From positions 1 through 64,000 of the forward strand of contig CAQOGY010000016.1 in the NCBI GenBank assembly GCA_948847595.1: a stretch of 64,000 nt of DNA, written 5' to 3'. How positions within the stretch are numbered: the first letter of the stretch is position 1; every line of letters starts with the position of its first letter. This DNA comes from an uncultured Bacteroides sp. (lineage in GTDB: Bacteria; Bacteroidota; Bacteroidia; Bacteroidales; Bacteroidaceae). A program made the translations under genes and the position numbers. Under the pieces are notes generated by a model. The model was not told the DNA's origin and ran no database searches. It worked only from the letters and a program-made list of their open reading frames with translations. Of the stretch, positions 42,200-51,137 are shown piece by piece.

Positions 42200-45100
42200 T
42201 TAGAAATTGACCTTCACTGAGAATCCGAGATTACGCAAGCTTGGCGACATAAACATATCAATGCCCTGAAAGTAAGTTCCGGTACTTGCCGTCAGTTCCG
42301 GGTCGAAAGGTGCTTTCCGGTAGAGGAAGAAAAGGTTCTTTCCGATAAATGACACATTCAGGCCCTTAATCCAATCCACATATCTATTGATGGGAATGTC
42401 ATATCCTACCGATAATTCCGCCAAACGGACATTAGTCGCGCTATACACGTACATAGAACCAATACCCCCCTGAGCACCGGAGCCGCCGATTTGCGTATAG
42501 TAATTCTCCGCGCCGATAGGACGTCCGTTCACCAAAGCCCCGCCATTATCACGGGCGTCGGCCGTCACCTTGGAAGCCCCGAAAGCATCCATCGTCGCCT
42601 GCGTCTGAGAAACGACGATACCTCCCACACGTGCCGTGAACAGGCATCCCAAAGAAAGCCCTTTGTAAGTAAAGGTATTTCCCCAACCCAGATTGTACTT
42701 CGGGGCACTGTTGCCCGCCTTGATAAACTCATCAGGCTGAGTGACTATCACCTGGTCGGAAGGATGGACATAAATAGCCCCGTGTTCGTCTGTCCGCAAT
42801 GTGTTGACATAAATATCACCGATAGATCCGCCTTCCGTCAATATCATCTTATACATGCTGGTGCCGCCCATGTCAATACGGTCTAGCGAAGTCAGCTCGT
42901 GGGTATACGGATCTTCGTAATTACGCAGTAACTCCACCACCTTATTTTTATTTAAAGAATAAGTGAGGTAAGAGCTCCATCCGAAATCTCCCCATTTATT
43001 ATCCAGACGTAACGACAGTTCTATGCCTTTATTATCCACACGTCCACCATTGACAACTTCCGACGTATATCCGGTAGTAGACGACAGGGTGCGTTCAAAG
43101 AACTGGTTGTAGGTGCGCGAGTGATAAAGAGAAGCGTCGAGCTTCAGTTTATTATCAAAGAATACAAAGTTCAGACCGGCTTCCCAAGACTTTGTACGCT
43201 CCGGTTTCAGATTGGGATTGGGGCGGCGGCTCATCGTTACAGGTACTCCGTCCACCAGTTTATAAGTAGGGATTGCCAGGAAAACATCAGGAGAGTTACC
43301 CACTTCGGAATAGGAAACACGCACCTTCATATAAGGCATAATGTTCGTGCTGATAGGAAATATATCCGTCAAAATGCCCGAAAGCCCTATCGAACCATAA
43401 GGAAATGAAGACGTATCAGTTCCCTTGAATGTAGACGACCAGTCGTTACGGAATGTCCCGTCCAGATAAATCATTGACTTATACCCGACCTGCGCACTGC
43501 CGAATACAGCACGTTTCTTCAAATTATAGCCGTATTGGTTAGCCAGGTTCTTTTCGGTAGTATCCACGTTGCCATAGGTAAACAGATTGGCCGTGGACTT
43601 TAATTTTCCACCGAAATAATCAGACCGGTAATCATTATTCTCAAAGTTTGCACCCGCATTGAATGTCAGGTTAAAGGTGTTTTCAAGAAAGTATTTATTG
43701 ATGTTCAGCAATAATTCTCCATACACTTGCTGGCTTTCAATATTACTCTTTGAATAATAACCATATTTAGAAGCAAATAAAGTATTGGTTCCGGCATCGT
43801 ACATACGTTCACGGCGTTCGTTATTCCGATCCATCTTGGCACGGCCCGTTACATTGATCCAATCCGTAAGGTCATATTTCACAGACGCGGTAGCCATATA
43901 ACGGTTCTTATGGTTCGGCATTTTGATACGTTCTGTTATCCAGTATGGATTTTGCAAAGCCAGATTGGTGCTGTAAGGCCAATACTGGGTCGACAAGTTA
44001 CGCTCAGCATCATAACGCTGGTAAGCCTGAACTTTAGAGAAGTCATCACCCGCAGGAAATAAATAGAGCGCAACCAACGGGTTATAGTAAAGTCCCTGTG
44101 CCGTCATATTCTGCTCTTTCACAGAACTAAGCATAAAGTTGAGATCAAGGGTCAACTTATCATTCAGCATCTTCGAAACGTTGCGCACCGTTGCATTGTA
44201 GCGTTCAAAGTTATTATTATGAATAATCCCTTTCGCGTTCGTCGTTCCCAAAGACACGTAAGTCTGGTTCTTATCCGTTCCCGTAGAAAGGCTGGCCGAG
44301 TTCGTCACGTTTACGCCGGTCTGGAAAAAGTCGGCGGGATCATAACTGCTCGGGGTATTCAGCTTCGTTCCCCAACTATAATAACTGCCCACTTCCGTCT
44401 GCCCGTATGTATTCTGAAATTCAGGCAATACAAGAGGGGCTGAGAAGGTGGTATTGTTGGAAATAGAGACTGAGGTACGTCCTTCCTTCCCCTTCTTTGT
44501 GGTAATCATCACTACACCGTTGGCGGCAGCGCTACCGTAGAGGGCGGCAGCGGAAGGGCCGCTCAACACAGAAATGCTTTCTATATCTTCCGGATTAATG
44601 CCGGCGATAGGATCACCGCTCTGGCCTGCCCCCTCGAACGAATCGGACGGCTGGGTGGAAGCGGCGCTCATATCAATCATCGGGATACCATCTACGACAT
44701 AAAGCGCATTGTTATTGCCGTTCAAAGATTTCGTTCCACGCATTACCACGCGGGAAGAGCCACCCACACCGGAAGAAGAAGAGTTGATAGTGACACCCGC
44801 CACCTTACCATTCAGGTTGTTCACGAAGTTGGCGTCAGCGATACGGGTGATTTCATCATTGCTGATTTGCTGGACATTATAAGACAATGACTTTGCCTCT
44901 TTTTTAATGCCCAAAGCGGTAACGACTACTTCGTTCAGAGTCTTTGTATCTTCCTGAAGAATGATTCTCAACGGATTATTATTCGTTATCTTCACCGTCC
45001 TGGGGGTATAACCGACATAAGAGAATTCCACGACATCCCCTTCCGTAACATTTAGGGTAAAATTACCGTCTATATCAGATATTGTTCCTGCCGCAGCGCC

Positions 45101-45565
45101 TTTTACTTTCACATTTACTCCGATCAAAGGATCACCCGAAGCGTCTTTTACAGTACCCTTCACCTGAATAAACTTACCACCTTGATGGGTACTGTCAGAC
45201 TTAGACAAGATGATTTGTTTATCAATTACGGTATAAGATATATTTGTACCTTTAAATATATCTTCCAGAATATCCATGATTTTTCCCGATTTATTATTAA
45301 CGGAAACAATCCGGTTTTTCTGAATCGCCTTATCATTATAAAGGAATACAAAATCAGAAGTTTCTTCAATTTTATTCAGCACTTGTTCCACGGATACATT
45401 GCTCATCGAAATGGCAACCCGTGTCCGCTGGGCATATGCATCCTTGGCTGTAAGTTGGAATACTACCGCAAACAGTAGTGTCAGACTAATCCTCATAACT
45501 AATGGAAGTTTTAGATTTAAAGCATATTTTGGACATAATGCAATAAATGAATGATTTTTTTTCAT
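42200..45565 (-). CDS. SusC-like TonB-dependent transporter with STN domain, second GH18 locus
   Basis: An outer-membrane receptor of 1121 residues. A long N-terminal signal region ends near AKDAYAQ (about residue 46). Then come an STN domain, a carboxypeptidase-like domain (GTVKDASGDPLIGVNVKV), the plug (EVVVTALGIKKEAKSLSYNV, YGSAAANGVVMITTKKG) and the barrel ending GFSVKVNF. Many barrel segments parallel the first-locus SusC, such as LYHSRTYNQFFERTL against FTYYNSNTFNQFINYTM. The upstream gap to fecR is 184 bases and contains a plus-strand terminator. Confidence 0.94.
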   Translation of the reverse strand: MKKNHSFIALCPKYALNLKLPLVMRISLTLLFAVVFQLTAKDAYAQRTRVAISMSNVSVEQVLNKIEETSDFVFLYNDKAIQKNRIVSVNNKSGKIMDILEDIFKGTNISYTVIDKQIILSKSDSTHQGGKFIQVKGTVKDASGDPLIGVNVKVKGAAAGTISDIDGNFTLNVTEGDVVEFSYVGYTPRTVKITNNNPLRIILQEDTKTLNEVVVTALGIKKEAKSLSYNVQQISNDEITRIADANFVNNLNGKVAGVTINSSSSGVGGSSRVVMRGTKSLNGNNNALYVVDGIPMIDMSAASTQPSDSFEGAGQSGDPIAGINPEDIESISVLSGPSAAALYGSAAANGVVMITTKKGKEGRTSVSISNNTTFSAPLVLPEFQNTYGQTEVGSYYSWGTKLNTPSSYDPADFFQTGVNVTNSASLSTGTDKNQTYVSLGTTNAKGIIHNNNFERYNATVRNVSKMLNDKLTLDLNFMLSSVKEQNMTAQGLYYNPLVALYLFPAGDDFSKVQAYQRYDAERNLSTQYWPYSTNLALQNPYWITERIKMPNHKNRYMATASVKYDLTDWINVTGRAKMDRNNERRERMYDAGTNTLFASKYGYYSKSNIESQQVYGELLLNINKYFLENTFNLTFNAGANFENNDYRSDYFGGKLKSTANLFTYGNVDTTEKNLANQYGYNLKKRAVFGSAQVGYKSMIYLDGTFRNDWSSTFKGTDTSSFPYGSIGLSGILTDIFPISTNIMPYMKVRVSYSEVGNSPDVFLAIPTYKLVDGVPVTMSRRPNPNLKPERTKSWEAGLNFVFFDNKLKLDASLYHSRTYNQFFERTLSSTTGYTSEVVNGGRVDNKGIELSLRLDNKWGDFGWSSYLTYSLNKNKVVELLRNYEDPYTHELTSLDRIDMGGTSMYKMILTEGGSIGDIYVNTLRTDEHGAIYVHPSDQVIVTQPDEFIKAGNSAPKYNLGWGNTFTYKGLSLGCLFTARVGGIVVSQTQATMDAFGASKVTADARDNGGALVNGRPIGAENYYTQIGGSGAQGGIGSMYVYSATNVRLAELSVGYDIPINRYVDWIKGLNVSFIGKNLFFLYRKAPFDPELTASTGTYFQGIDMFMSPSLRNLGFSVKVNF

Positions 45566-45578
45566 ACATTTGTGGCTA

Positions 45579-45699
45579 ACTAAAGTTTATTACTAAATGA
45601 ACTATGGTTTGATTCGGGTAAATGTTTGCTAGACCTGTACCGTGAATCTTAAAATTTCAGGGGAAGATAGCTGTTGGTAGCAGCTTTCTTCCTTTTTTT
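45579..45699 (+). ncRNA. Candidate cis-antisense small RNA opposite the susC leader (second GH18 locus)
   Basis: The arrangement mirrors the first locus. TACATTTG (45565-45572), a perfect -7 match on the plus strand, is followed about 90 bases later by a hairpin with seven T residues. The implied transcript of about 120 bases would be complementary to the susC 5' leader. No TTTG is seen at the ideal -33 spacing. The 5' end given is a guess. Confidence 0.38.
45662..45699 (+). terminator. Plus-strand intrinsic terminator in the fecR-susC gap
   Basis: GGAAGATAGCTG (45662-45673) pairs with CAGCTTTCTTCC (45681-45692) with one mismatch, followed by seven T residues on the plus strand. No plus-strand gene lies upstream. 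Confidence 0.62.
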
Positions 45700-45749
45700 C
45701 ATTGTTGATGTGTCATCTCATAGGCTATTTGAATTTTAAAGGGTTGTTA

Positions 45750-46682
45750 TTAATATAAATCTACTATTATTCTGGCCTTTGAAAGTGTACCGTCTGTTTG
45801 TTGTTCAGACTCCTGAATCTTCCACTTCAAAGCTGCCGACTTGGCGAGGTAATCCAATATCTGCGATAAAGTTTCTGTCCGGAAAGTCGCACGGTACTTA
45901 TATTCTTTTCCGGCCTTGTTGTCAAATTGAATATCCACATTGAAATGCCGTTCCAAACGTTTGAATATTTCTTCTAACGAAGCATTCCTAAATATCAATT
46001 TTCCATCTTTCCAAGCTACTTTTCCATAGACATCTACTGTATTTTTCTTCGATTTCTGACTCTGTTTATCATAAAGTAAATGCTCGCCGGGAGCCAATAC
46101 GATTGTTTCCTGATTGGGGGTTATCACATTTACTTTACCTTTCTCCAGTACTGTTTCTATATAATTATCGTCATCATAGGCAGTAACATTAAACTTTGTA
46201 CCATATACATATACTTTCAGCCCATTCGATGTGTTTACATAAAAAGGACGTTCCTTGTCTGCCTCTACTTCAAAATATGCTTCGCCTTTCAACTCTACAT
46301 TCCGGTTATCGTTTCTGAAAACCGTAGGGTAGCGCAATGTACTACCGGCATTCAACCACACTACAGAATGATCCGGCAGTTCATAACGTATCACCGAACC
46401 GGTAGCGGCCGTAACCTCTGCGTATTGTTCTTCCTCATCCGCTCCATCAAAATATAAATATCCGAAGAGCAACGAGGTGAGCAACAAAGGTATAGTCAAG
46501 AATGCAGCATAGCGCATCAACTGATTATACATGTCCTTTCTCCTGTTCGTTTTTATTTTGGCCTGTGTCTGACGATAAGCGCCCATTACGTCAATGGACT
46601 CCATTTCTTTAATATCATCTCCCAATGCTTGTGCCTTACGGAGCAATGATTCCGGATTCATATTTTCCATGTTCTCTTCCAA
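45750..46682 (-). CDS. FecR-family anti-sigma factor, second GH18 locus
   Basis: A 310-residue FecR protein. The membrane segment lies at about residues 57-77 (YAAFLTIPLLLTSLLFGYLY). Periplasmic motifs are YELPDHSVVWLNAGSTLRYP, VELKGEAYFEV and VYGTKFNVTAYDDD, with a DUF4974 C-terminus. ATGs at codons 1, 5 and 8 are all possible starts. Unlike the other two SusC loci, its sigma factor gene is on the opposite strand, 171 bases away. Confidence 0.91.
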   Translation of the reverse strand: MEENMENMNPESLLRKAQALGDDIKEMESIDVMGAYRQTQAKIKTNRRKDMYNQLMRYAAFLTIPLLLTSLLFGYLYFDGADEEEQYAEVTAATGSVIRYELPDHSVVWLNAGSTLRYPTVFRNDNRNVELKGEAYFEVEADKERPFYVNTSNGLKVYVYGTKFNVTAYDDDNYIETVLEKGKVNVITPNQETIVLAPGEHLLYDKQSQKSKKNTVDVYGKVAWKDGKLIFRNASLEEIFKRLERHFNVDIQFDNKAGKEYKYRATFRTETLSQILDYLAKSAALKWKIQESEQQTDGTLSKARIIVDLY

Positions 46683-46812
46683 ATTCTAGTCTTTTTAATT
46701 GCAATTATATGAATAGTACAATCGAAGTTTTCAAAAGGGACAGGAAAAGTGAACTTTCTTTTGCAGAAAAGAAAAAAAAGTTCAAAATAATGTTTTCTCA
46801 ATTATCTTATTA

Positions 46813-46820
46813 TATATTTG
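46813..46820 (+). promoter_or_regulatory. -7 box of the divergent sigma factor gene
   Basis: TATATTTG, 33 bases upstream of the ATG at 46854. No clear -33 TTTG. The intervening region between this gene and fecR holds long A-runs. Confidence 0.45.
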
Positions 46821-46853
46821 CAGCAGAATGAAAAACCACAGAATCTCTAAATA

Positions 46854-47417
46854 ATGAAACTATCTTTTTCAAAACATACCAGAGAACATTCTTTCAAACG
46901 ACTTTATGAGGAGTATTACGCCCCATTCTGCCTGTATGCAAAAAGGTTTGTTGATGATAAAGAGACACGCGAAGACATTGTATCGGACGTATTCGCTTCA
47001 TTATGGGATAAGATGGATACGGATTCTTTCGTCCTGCAATCGGACACCGCATTGGGATACATCAAAATGTGCGTGAAAAACAGTTGCCTGAACTTCCTGA
47101 AGCATCAGGAACATGAATGGAGTTATGCTGAAAATATACAAAAGAAAGCGCCTGTTTATGAATTAGAGCCGGATAGTATATATACACTCGATGAATTGTA
47201 CCGGATGCTATACGAAACATTGGATAAACTTCCTGAGAATTATCGTACAGTATTTATGAAAAGCTTCTTTGAAGGTAAAACACACGCAGAGATTGCGGAA
47301 GAGATGAATCTCAGTGTAAAATCCATCAACCGCTACAAACAAAAGACAATGGAACTTTTGCGGGAAGAACTTAAAGATTATTTGCCGTTGTTGCTTTTGT
47401 TATTCTACCGTGCATAA
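46854..47417 (+). CDS. ECF RNA polymerase sigma factor, second GH18 locus
   Basis: A 187-residue ECF sigma factor. Region 2 contains FKRLYEEYYAPFCLYAKRF and REDIVSDVFASLWDKM; region 4 contains THAEIAEEMNLSVKSINRYK. It is transcribed away from its presumed FecR partner, so sigma and anti-sigma are under separate promoters, unlike the two other SusC loci here. The expected targets are its own susC operon. Confidence 0.92.
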   Translation: MKLSFSKHTREHSFKRLYEEYYAPFCLYAKRFVDDKETREDIVSDVFASLWDKMDTDSFVLQSDTALGYIKMCVKNSCLNFLKHQEHEWSYAENIQKKAPVYELEPDSIYTLDELYRMLYETLDKLPENYRTVFMKSFFEGKTHAEIAEEMNLSVKSINRYKQKTMELLREELKDYLPLLLLLFYRA

Positions 47418-47460
47418 CATCTCCACCTTATCTTCACATCCCAACTATTACTTATTCATC

Positions 47461-47720
47461 TGAAAAGTATTAATAGAAAAGTTGCTATTGGTTAATAGTA
47501 AACTTCCAATCCTTTATATCTAAAGTTACTTTCGATTAATCATAAACTATAAATGAAAGCTTTATTTTTATAATCAAAGGTTGCATTTATAAAAATGAAG
47601 CTTGCATTTATATAATCAAAGCTTGCATTTATAGTTTATGATAGGTGAAGAGCAAGTTTGCAATTAATCCAAAACAAGTTTACCCTTAATGAAGAATAAC
47701 TTTTCTATTAATGATTCAGG
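47461..47720. repeat. Long imperfect palindrome with embedded 21-base-period direct repeats
   Basis: Three nested inverted repeats share one centre at 47590.5. The outer arms are perfect over 15 bases (47469-47483, 47698-47712). The middle arms match 12 of 14 (47492-47505, 47676-47689). The inner arms are perfect over 17 bases (47539-47555, 47626-47642). Aligned over their full length the two 130-base halves match at roughly two thirds of positions by hand count. In the core, three copies of TTGCATTTATA recur with a 21-base period (47580, 47601, 47622). Function unknown. Confidence 0.7.
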
Positions 47721-47753
47721 CGTAAAATAGCAGTAGATTGCCATACAACTACA

Positions 47754-48056
47754 ATGAGAAATGATGATAATGAGCATGAGAAATACCCGTTTTTAGGAAT
47801 AAAGCATGAGAAAAGAATGAGAAATGCCTATATCCGAAAACATTTCTCATTCCCTATTTCAGTCTATTTTAACCCATTGACTAATAATCATGAGAATATG
47901 AGAAATGAAAATGAAAACTCTTCTAGTAGAGGGAGAAGTATGGGAGCAATCACTTATAAAGAAATAATAAATTCACTGTATAATGCCAATATTATTATCA
48001 TCAATAAAGATAAAACGATTACTTTATCGCCTGAGATAGCCACATTAGTGTTGTAA
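47754..48056 (+). CDS. Doubtful hypothetical protein (100 aa)
   Basis: A 100-codon frame starting MRNDDNEHEKY. Its first half is built over repeated ATGAGAA words in the DNA (about six copies between 47754 and 47905), giving recurring MRN in the protein. The second half (ITYKEIINSLYNANIIIIN, TITLSPEIATLVL) looks more protein-like. No family is recognised, and no good promoter was found. It may be a degraded remnant. Confidence 0.3.
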   Translation: MRNDDNEHEKYPFLGIKHEKRMRNAYIRKHFSFPISVYFNPLTNNHENMRNENENSSSRGRSMGAITYKEIINSLYNANIIIINKDKTITLSPEIATLVL

Positions 48057-48083
48057 GGCTCATAATAAAATATGTAACAGAAC

Positions 48084-48110
48084 AAAAAAATTGCATCGTT
48101 ATGCAATTCT
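48084..48110 (-). terminator. Intrinsic terminator of the men operon
   Basis: AATTGCAT/ATGCAATT stem with a CGTT loop (48089-48108); on the minus strand it is followed by a run of T residues (complement of 48084-48090). It lies 40 bases past the menE stop. Confidence 0.78.
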
Positions 48111-48148
48111 GCGGATGGGAATTGACACGAATAGAAGAAGTATAACGA

Positions 48149-49234
48149 CTACAATAGCTTCTCCGCTAAAGTGCGGCATTCGATACGGTTGATTTTACCA
48201 TTCCCCGTTTGAGGAATTAAATCCACCATCCGAATATATTTAGGACGTTCATAAGGTGGCAGTATCTCCTGCACCTTATTTTTTAGTTCTTCCATATCCA
48301 ACTGGCCTTCGAACAATAAGGTCACCGCCTGTCCCAAACGAGGGTCTGAAACTGAAGTAATGACAAATGGCTGAAGAATGAAAGGACGAAGTAACTTCTC
48401 CACCTCTTCTGCCTGAATCTTAATACCGCCACTATTGATAACATTATCTTTTCGACCTAAAATAATGAAACTGCCATCGGGATAGATACGTGCAATGTCA
48501 TTGGTCTGCAAAATATCATCGCAGACAAGAGGGGCTTCAATAACTAATGTGTTTTCGGGAGATAAAGACAATGTTACTGAAGAAAAAGGATAGTAATGCT
48601 CGGACGCAGAATTTCCGTTCAAGCGGCGCAACGCTATATGGGATAATGTTTCAGTCATGCCGTAAGTGGAATAGACAGCTATCGGGAGAGATTTTATCTC
48701 AGTTTCTAAAGCCTCATCGACTGCTCCGCCACCTATAATCAGAATCTCCGTTTGCTTCAACTGTTCTCTCTCTTCGGGAGCATGAAGAGTATTATAAACC
48801 TGCAAAGGAACCATTGCCGCAAATTTCAGAGGTTCGCTTATATCAGAGAGAGGATGGCCGGAAGCAGGACGCACTATCAGATTCAGCCCTGCCACCAAAG
48901 AGCGTACTACTACCATCATCGCTCCGATATAACGCAGATTCATACATAACAAAGCAGCGTCTCCCGCTTGCAGATTCAGAAATTCGCAAGTCAGGCGTGC
49001 GCTTTGCATCATTTGGTCTTTGCGTACAACCAGTTCTTTCGGCGTACCTGTGGAACCCGAAGTATGAACGGTTATGACAGGAGAATCATTGAACCATTCG
49101 TTCAGGAAAAGATATAAATCCCATATGGCAGAAGGATAGTTTTCCGCTCCTTCCGCTACAAACCGGGCTATATCTTCAGAAGTATATTCTTTCCCTTCCA
49201 ATAGCAAAAATTGCTGTTTTCGGTCAAATATCAT
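48149..49234 (-). CDS. menE: o-Succinylbenzoate-CoA ligase (MenE)
   Basis: A 361-residue AMP-forming ligase that activates o-succinylbenzoate with CoA in menaquinone synthesis. The adenylation P-loop is VHTSGSTGTPKEL, the core motif is YSTYGMTET, and the hinge and C-terminal motifs are IILGRKDNVINSGGIKIQ and QTGNGKINR. It is shorter than the roughly 450-residue E. coli enzyme because the N-terminal part is reduced, which I believe is usual in Bacteroides. It is the last gene of the men operon, nine bases after menC. Confidence 0.92.
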   Translation of the reverse strand: MIFDRKQQFLLLEGKEYTSEDIARFVAEGAENYPSAIWDLYLFLNEWFNDSPVITVHTSGSTGTPKELVVRKDQMMQSARLTCEFLNLQAGDAALLCMNLRYIGAMMVVVRSLVAGLNLIVRPASGHPLSDISEPLKFAAMVPLQVYNTLHAPEEREQLKQTEILIIGGGAVDEALETEIKSLPIAVYSTYGMTETLSHIALRRLNGNSASEHYYPFSSVTLSLSPENTLVIEAPLVCDDILQTNDIARIYPDGSFIILGRKDNVINSGGIKIQAEEVEKLLRPFILQPFVITSVSDPRLGQAVTLLFEGQLDMEELKNKVQEILPPYERPKYIRMVDLIPQTGNGKINRIECRTLAEKLL

Positions 49235-49243
49235 CGGGCATTA

Positions 49244-50278
49244 TCAAATTGCGTCATTACAAAACCACAAACAGTCTTTTCTTATTTCAAGGGGCATTTC
49301 TACGTTGTCCGTAAAAAGTTGTCCTGTTCCCAAGCCTTGAGGCAACGGATTATCAAAGGTGGCACACCATTGGGCGATGGCATTCAGACCGATATTTGAC
49401 TCCAAAGCAGAAGTAATCCACCAGCCGATCTGTTGTTCTTCAGCTTCGTCAATCCATTCGTTTCCACCGGTGAATCCTCCATGTAGGGAAGGTTTGATGA
49501 TGATATATTGGGGATGAATGTCGGCAAGGAGCTTTCGTTTCTCTTCCGGAGTATTGCAGCCTATCAATTCCTCATCCAAAGCTATCGGCAAGGGAGATTC
49601 GGAAGCCAGGCGTGCCATTTCGTCCCATTGTCCGGCACGGATAGGTTGTTCTATAGAATGCAAGTCAAGCTCGGACAGCCGTTTCAGTTTATCCATTGCA
49701 TCAGCCGGAGAGAAAGCACCGTTTGCATCTACACGCAATTCTATTTCTTTTGAAGAAAAACAGGCACGGATATGACGGAGCAAGGCCAGTTCTTCTTCAA
49801 AGTTGATGGCACCGATTTTGAGTTTGATACAGCGGAAACCGGTCTTCATCTTCGTTTCTATCTGTGTCAACATTTGATTGTAATCTCCCATCCATATAAG
49901 GCCGTTGATGGGTATTCCGGCTTCTCCACGGGAGAAAGTTGAATTCCACATAGCCCAACCGCCTGCATTATAGTGGCGGACAGCCGTTTCGAGCCCAAAG
50001 AGAATGGAAGGATATTTGCGCAAAGCGTCAACGTCCACCTTTCCGCCTTGCCTTTCCACTTCCCGGCAGGCATCTTCCAATATATCTTCGTAATCGGGTA
50101 GATCATCACAGCTAAGTCCTGGTAGAGGAGCACACTCCCCTATCCCTACCCTACCCGGAAAATCGGGAGAAGTCAGATGTAGATACCAGACTTTTCGTGT
50201 TGTATACGTACCTCGTGAGGTTCCTGCCGGTTGCTTGAAATGGAGCAAGCGGGGAGTTATTTGAATTTTGCAATCCAT
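49244..50278 (-). CDS. menC: o-Succinylbenzoate synthase (MenC)
   Basis: A 344-residue enolase-superfamily enzyme that dehydrates SHCHC to o-succinylbenzoate. The KxK motif is CIKLKIGAINFEEE; the metal ligands sit in ELRVDANGAF, SIEQPI and ALDEEL; the final catalytic lysine is in YIIIKPSLHGG. The frame stays open to 50386, overlapping menB by 77 bases, but family similarity begins at MDCKIQITPRLLHF, so 50278 is chosen, 31 bases after menB. Confidence 0.92.
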   Translation of the reverse strand: MDCKIQITPRLLHFKQPAGTSRGTYTTRKVWYLHLTSPDFPGRVGIGECAPLPGLSCDDLPDYEDILEDACREVERQGGKVDVDALRKYPSILFGLETAVRHYNAGGWAMWNSTFSRGEAGIPINGLIWMGDYNQMLTQIETKMKTGFRCIKLKIGAINFEEELALLRHIRACFSSKEIELRVDANGAFSPADAMDKLKRLSELDLHSIEQPIRAGQWDEMARLASESPLPIALDEELIGCNTPEEKRKLLADIHPQYIIIKPSLHGGFTGGNEWIDEAEEQQIGWWITSALESNIGLNAIAQWCATFDNPLPQGLGTGQLFTDNVEMPLEIRKDCLWFCNDAI

Positions 50279-50309
50279 CAGATGTAAATATTTGAGTGCT
50301 CCGCATGGT

Positions 50310-51134
50310 TTATGGGAACTTAGGATATTGCTTGAAGTTCGGTTTGCGTTTCTCCAAAAACGCATTCTTTCCTTCTTGAGCTTCATCCGTCAGATAATAA
50401 AGCAATGTCGCGTCACCTGCCAGTTCCTGGATACCTGACTGACCGTCCAGTTCGGCGTTCAGTCCGGCTTTAATCATGCGCAAAGCCAGCGGGCTGAGCT
50501 GCATCATTTCTTCCGCCCATTGCACGTATTCGTCTTCCAGTTGTTCCAAGGGGACTACCTTATTCACCAAGCCCATATCCAGGGCTTCCTGCGCATTGTA
50601 CTTCCGGCAGAGGAACCAGATTTCGCGGGCTTTCTTCTGTCCTACGACACGTGCCAGATAAGACGCGCCGAATCCGGCGTCAAAGCTGCCTACACGAGGG
50701 CCTGTCTGACCGAAGATGGCATTCTCCGAAGCGATAGACAAGTCACATACCACATGGAGTACGTGCCCGCCGCCGATGGCAAATCCGTTCACGGCGGCAA
50801 TCACCGGTTTCGGAATGCTACGGATTTGTTTTTGCACGTCCAGCACACTCAGACGGGGAACGCCGTCTTTGCCGATATAACCGCCACGTCCTTTCACATT
50901 CTGGTCACCGCCCGAACAGAAGGCTTTATCTCCGGCTCCGGTGATAACAATCACGTCTATGTCCGCTTCCTCGCGGCAAATGCGCAACGCGTCACTCATT
51001 TCGGCAGTAGTAGTCGGGGTGAATGCATTCCGATAACGTTCACGGTTGATGGTGATACGGGCAATTCCATTATAGTAATCAAAGAGAATATCGTCGTATT
51101 CTCTGATAGTTGTCCACTCTCTTTGTGTTGACAT
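50310..51134 (-). CDS. menB: 1,4-Dihydroxy-2-naphthoyl-CoA synthase (MenB)
   Basis: A 274-residue crotonase-fold enzyme that closes the second ring of the naphthoquinone from o-succinylbenzoyl-CoA. Motifs include the oxyanion-hole segments GDKAFCSGGDQNVKGRGGY and NGFAIGGGHVLHVVCDLSIA, and the GQTGPRVGSFDAGFGASYLA block typical of MenB rather than other crotonases. It starts three bases after menD. Confidence 0.96.
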   Translation of the reverse strand: MSTQREWTTIREYDDILFDYYNGIARITINRERYRNAFTPTTTAEMSDALRICREEADIDVIVITGAGDKAFCSGGDQNVKGRGGYIGKDGVPRLSVLDVQKQIRSIPKPVIAAVNGFAIGGGHVLHVVCDLSIASENAIFGQTGPRVGSFDAGFGASYLARVVGQKKAREIWFLCRKYNAQEALDMGLVNKVVPLEQLEDEYVQWAEEMMQLSPLALRMIKAGLNAELDGQSGIQELAGDATLLYYLTDEAQEGKNAFLEKRKPNFKQYPKFP

Positions 51135-51137
51135 AAT

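Noticed and set aside
47580..47633. Regular short repeats resembling a CRISPR array
   Set aside because: Only three units of 11 to 12 bases at a 21-base period, spacers are too short and partly repeated, and no cas genes are present.
47539..47642. Invertible promoter flanked by inverted repeats
   Set aside because: The segment is much shorter than known Bacteroides invertible promoters, holds no convincing promoter, has no adjacent invertase, and is one layer of a larger palindrome.
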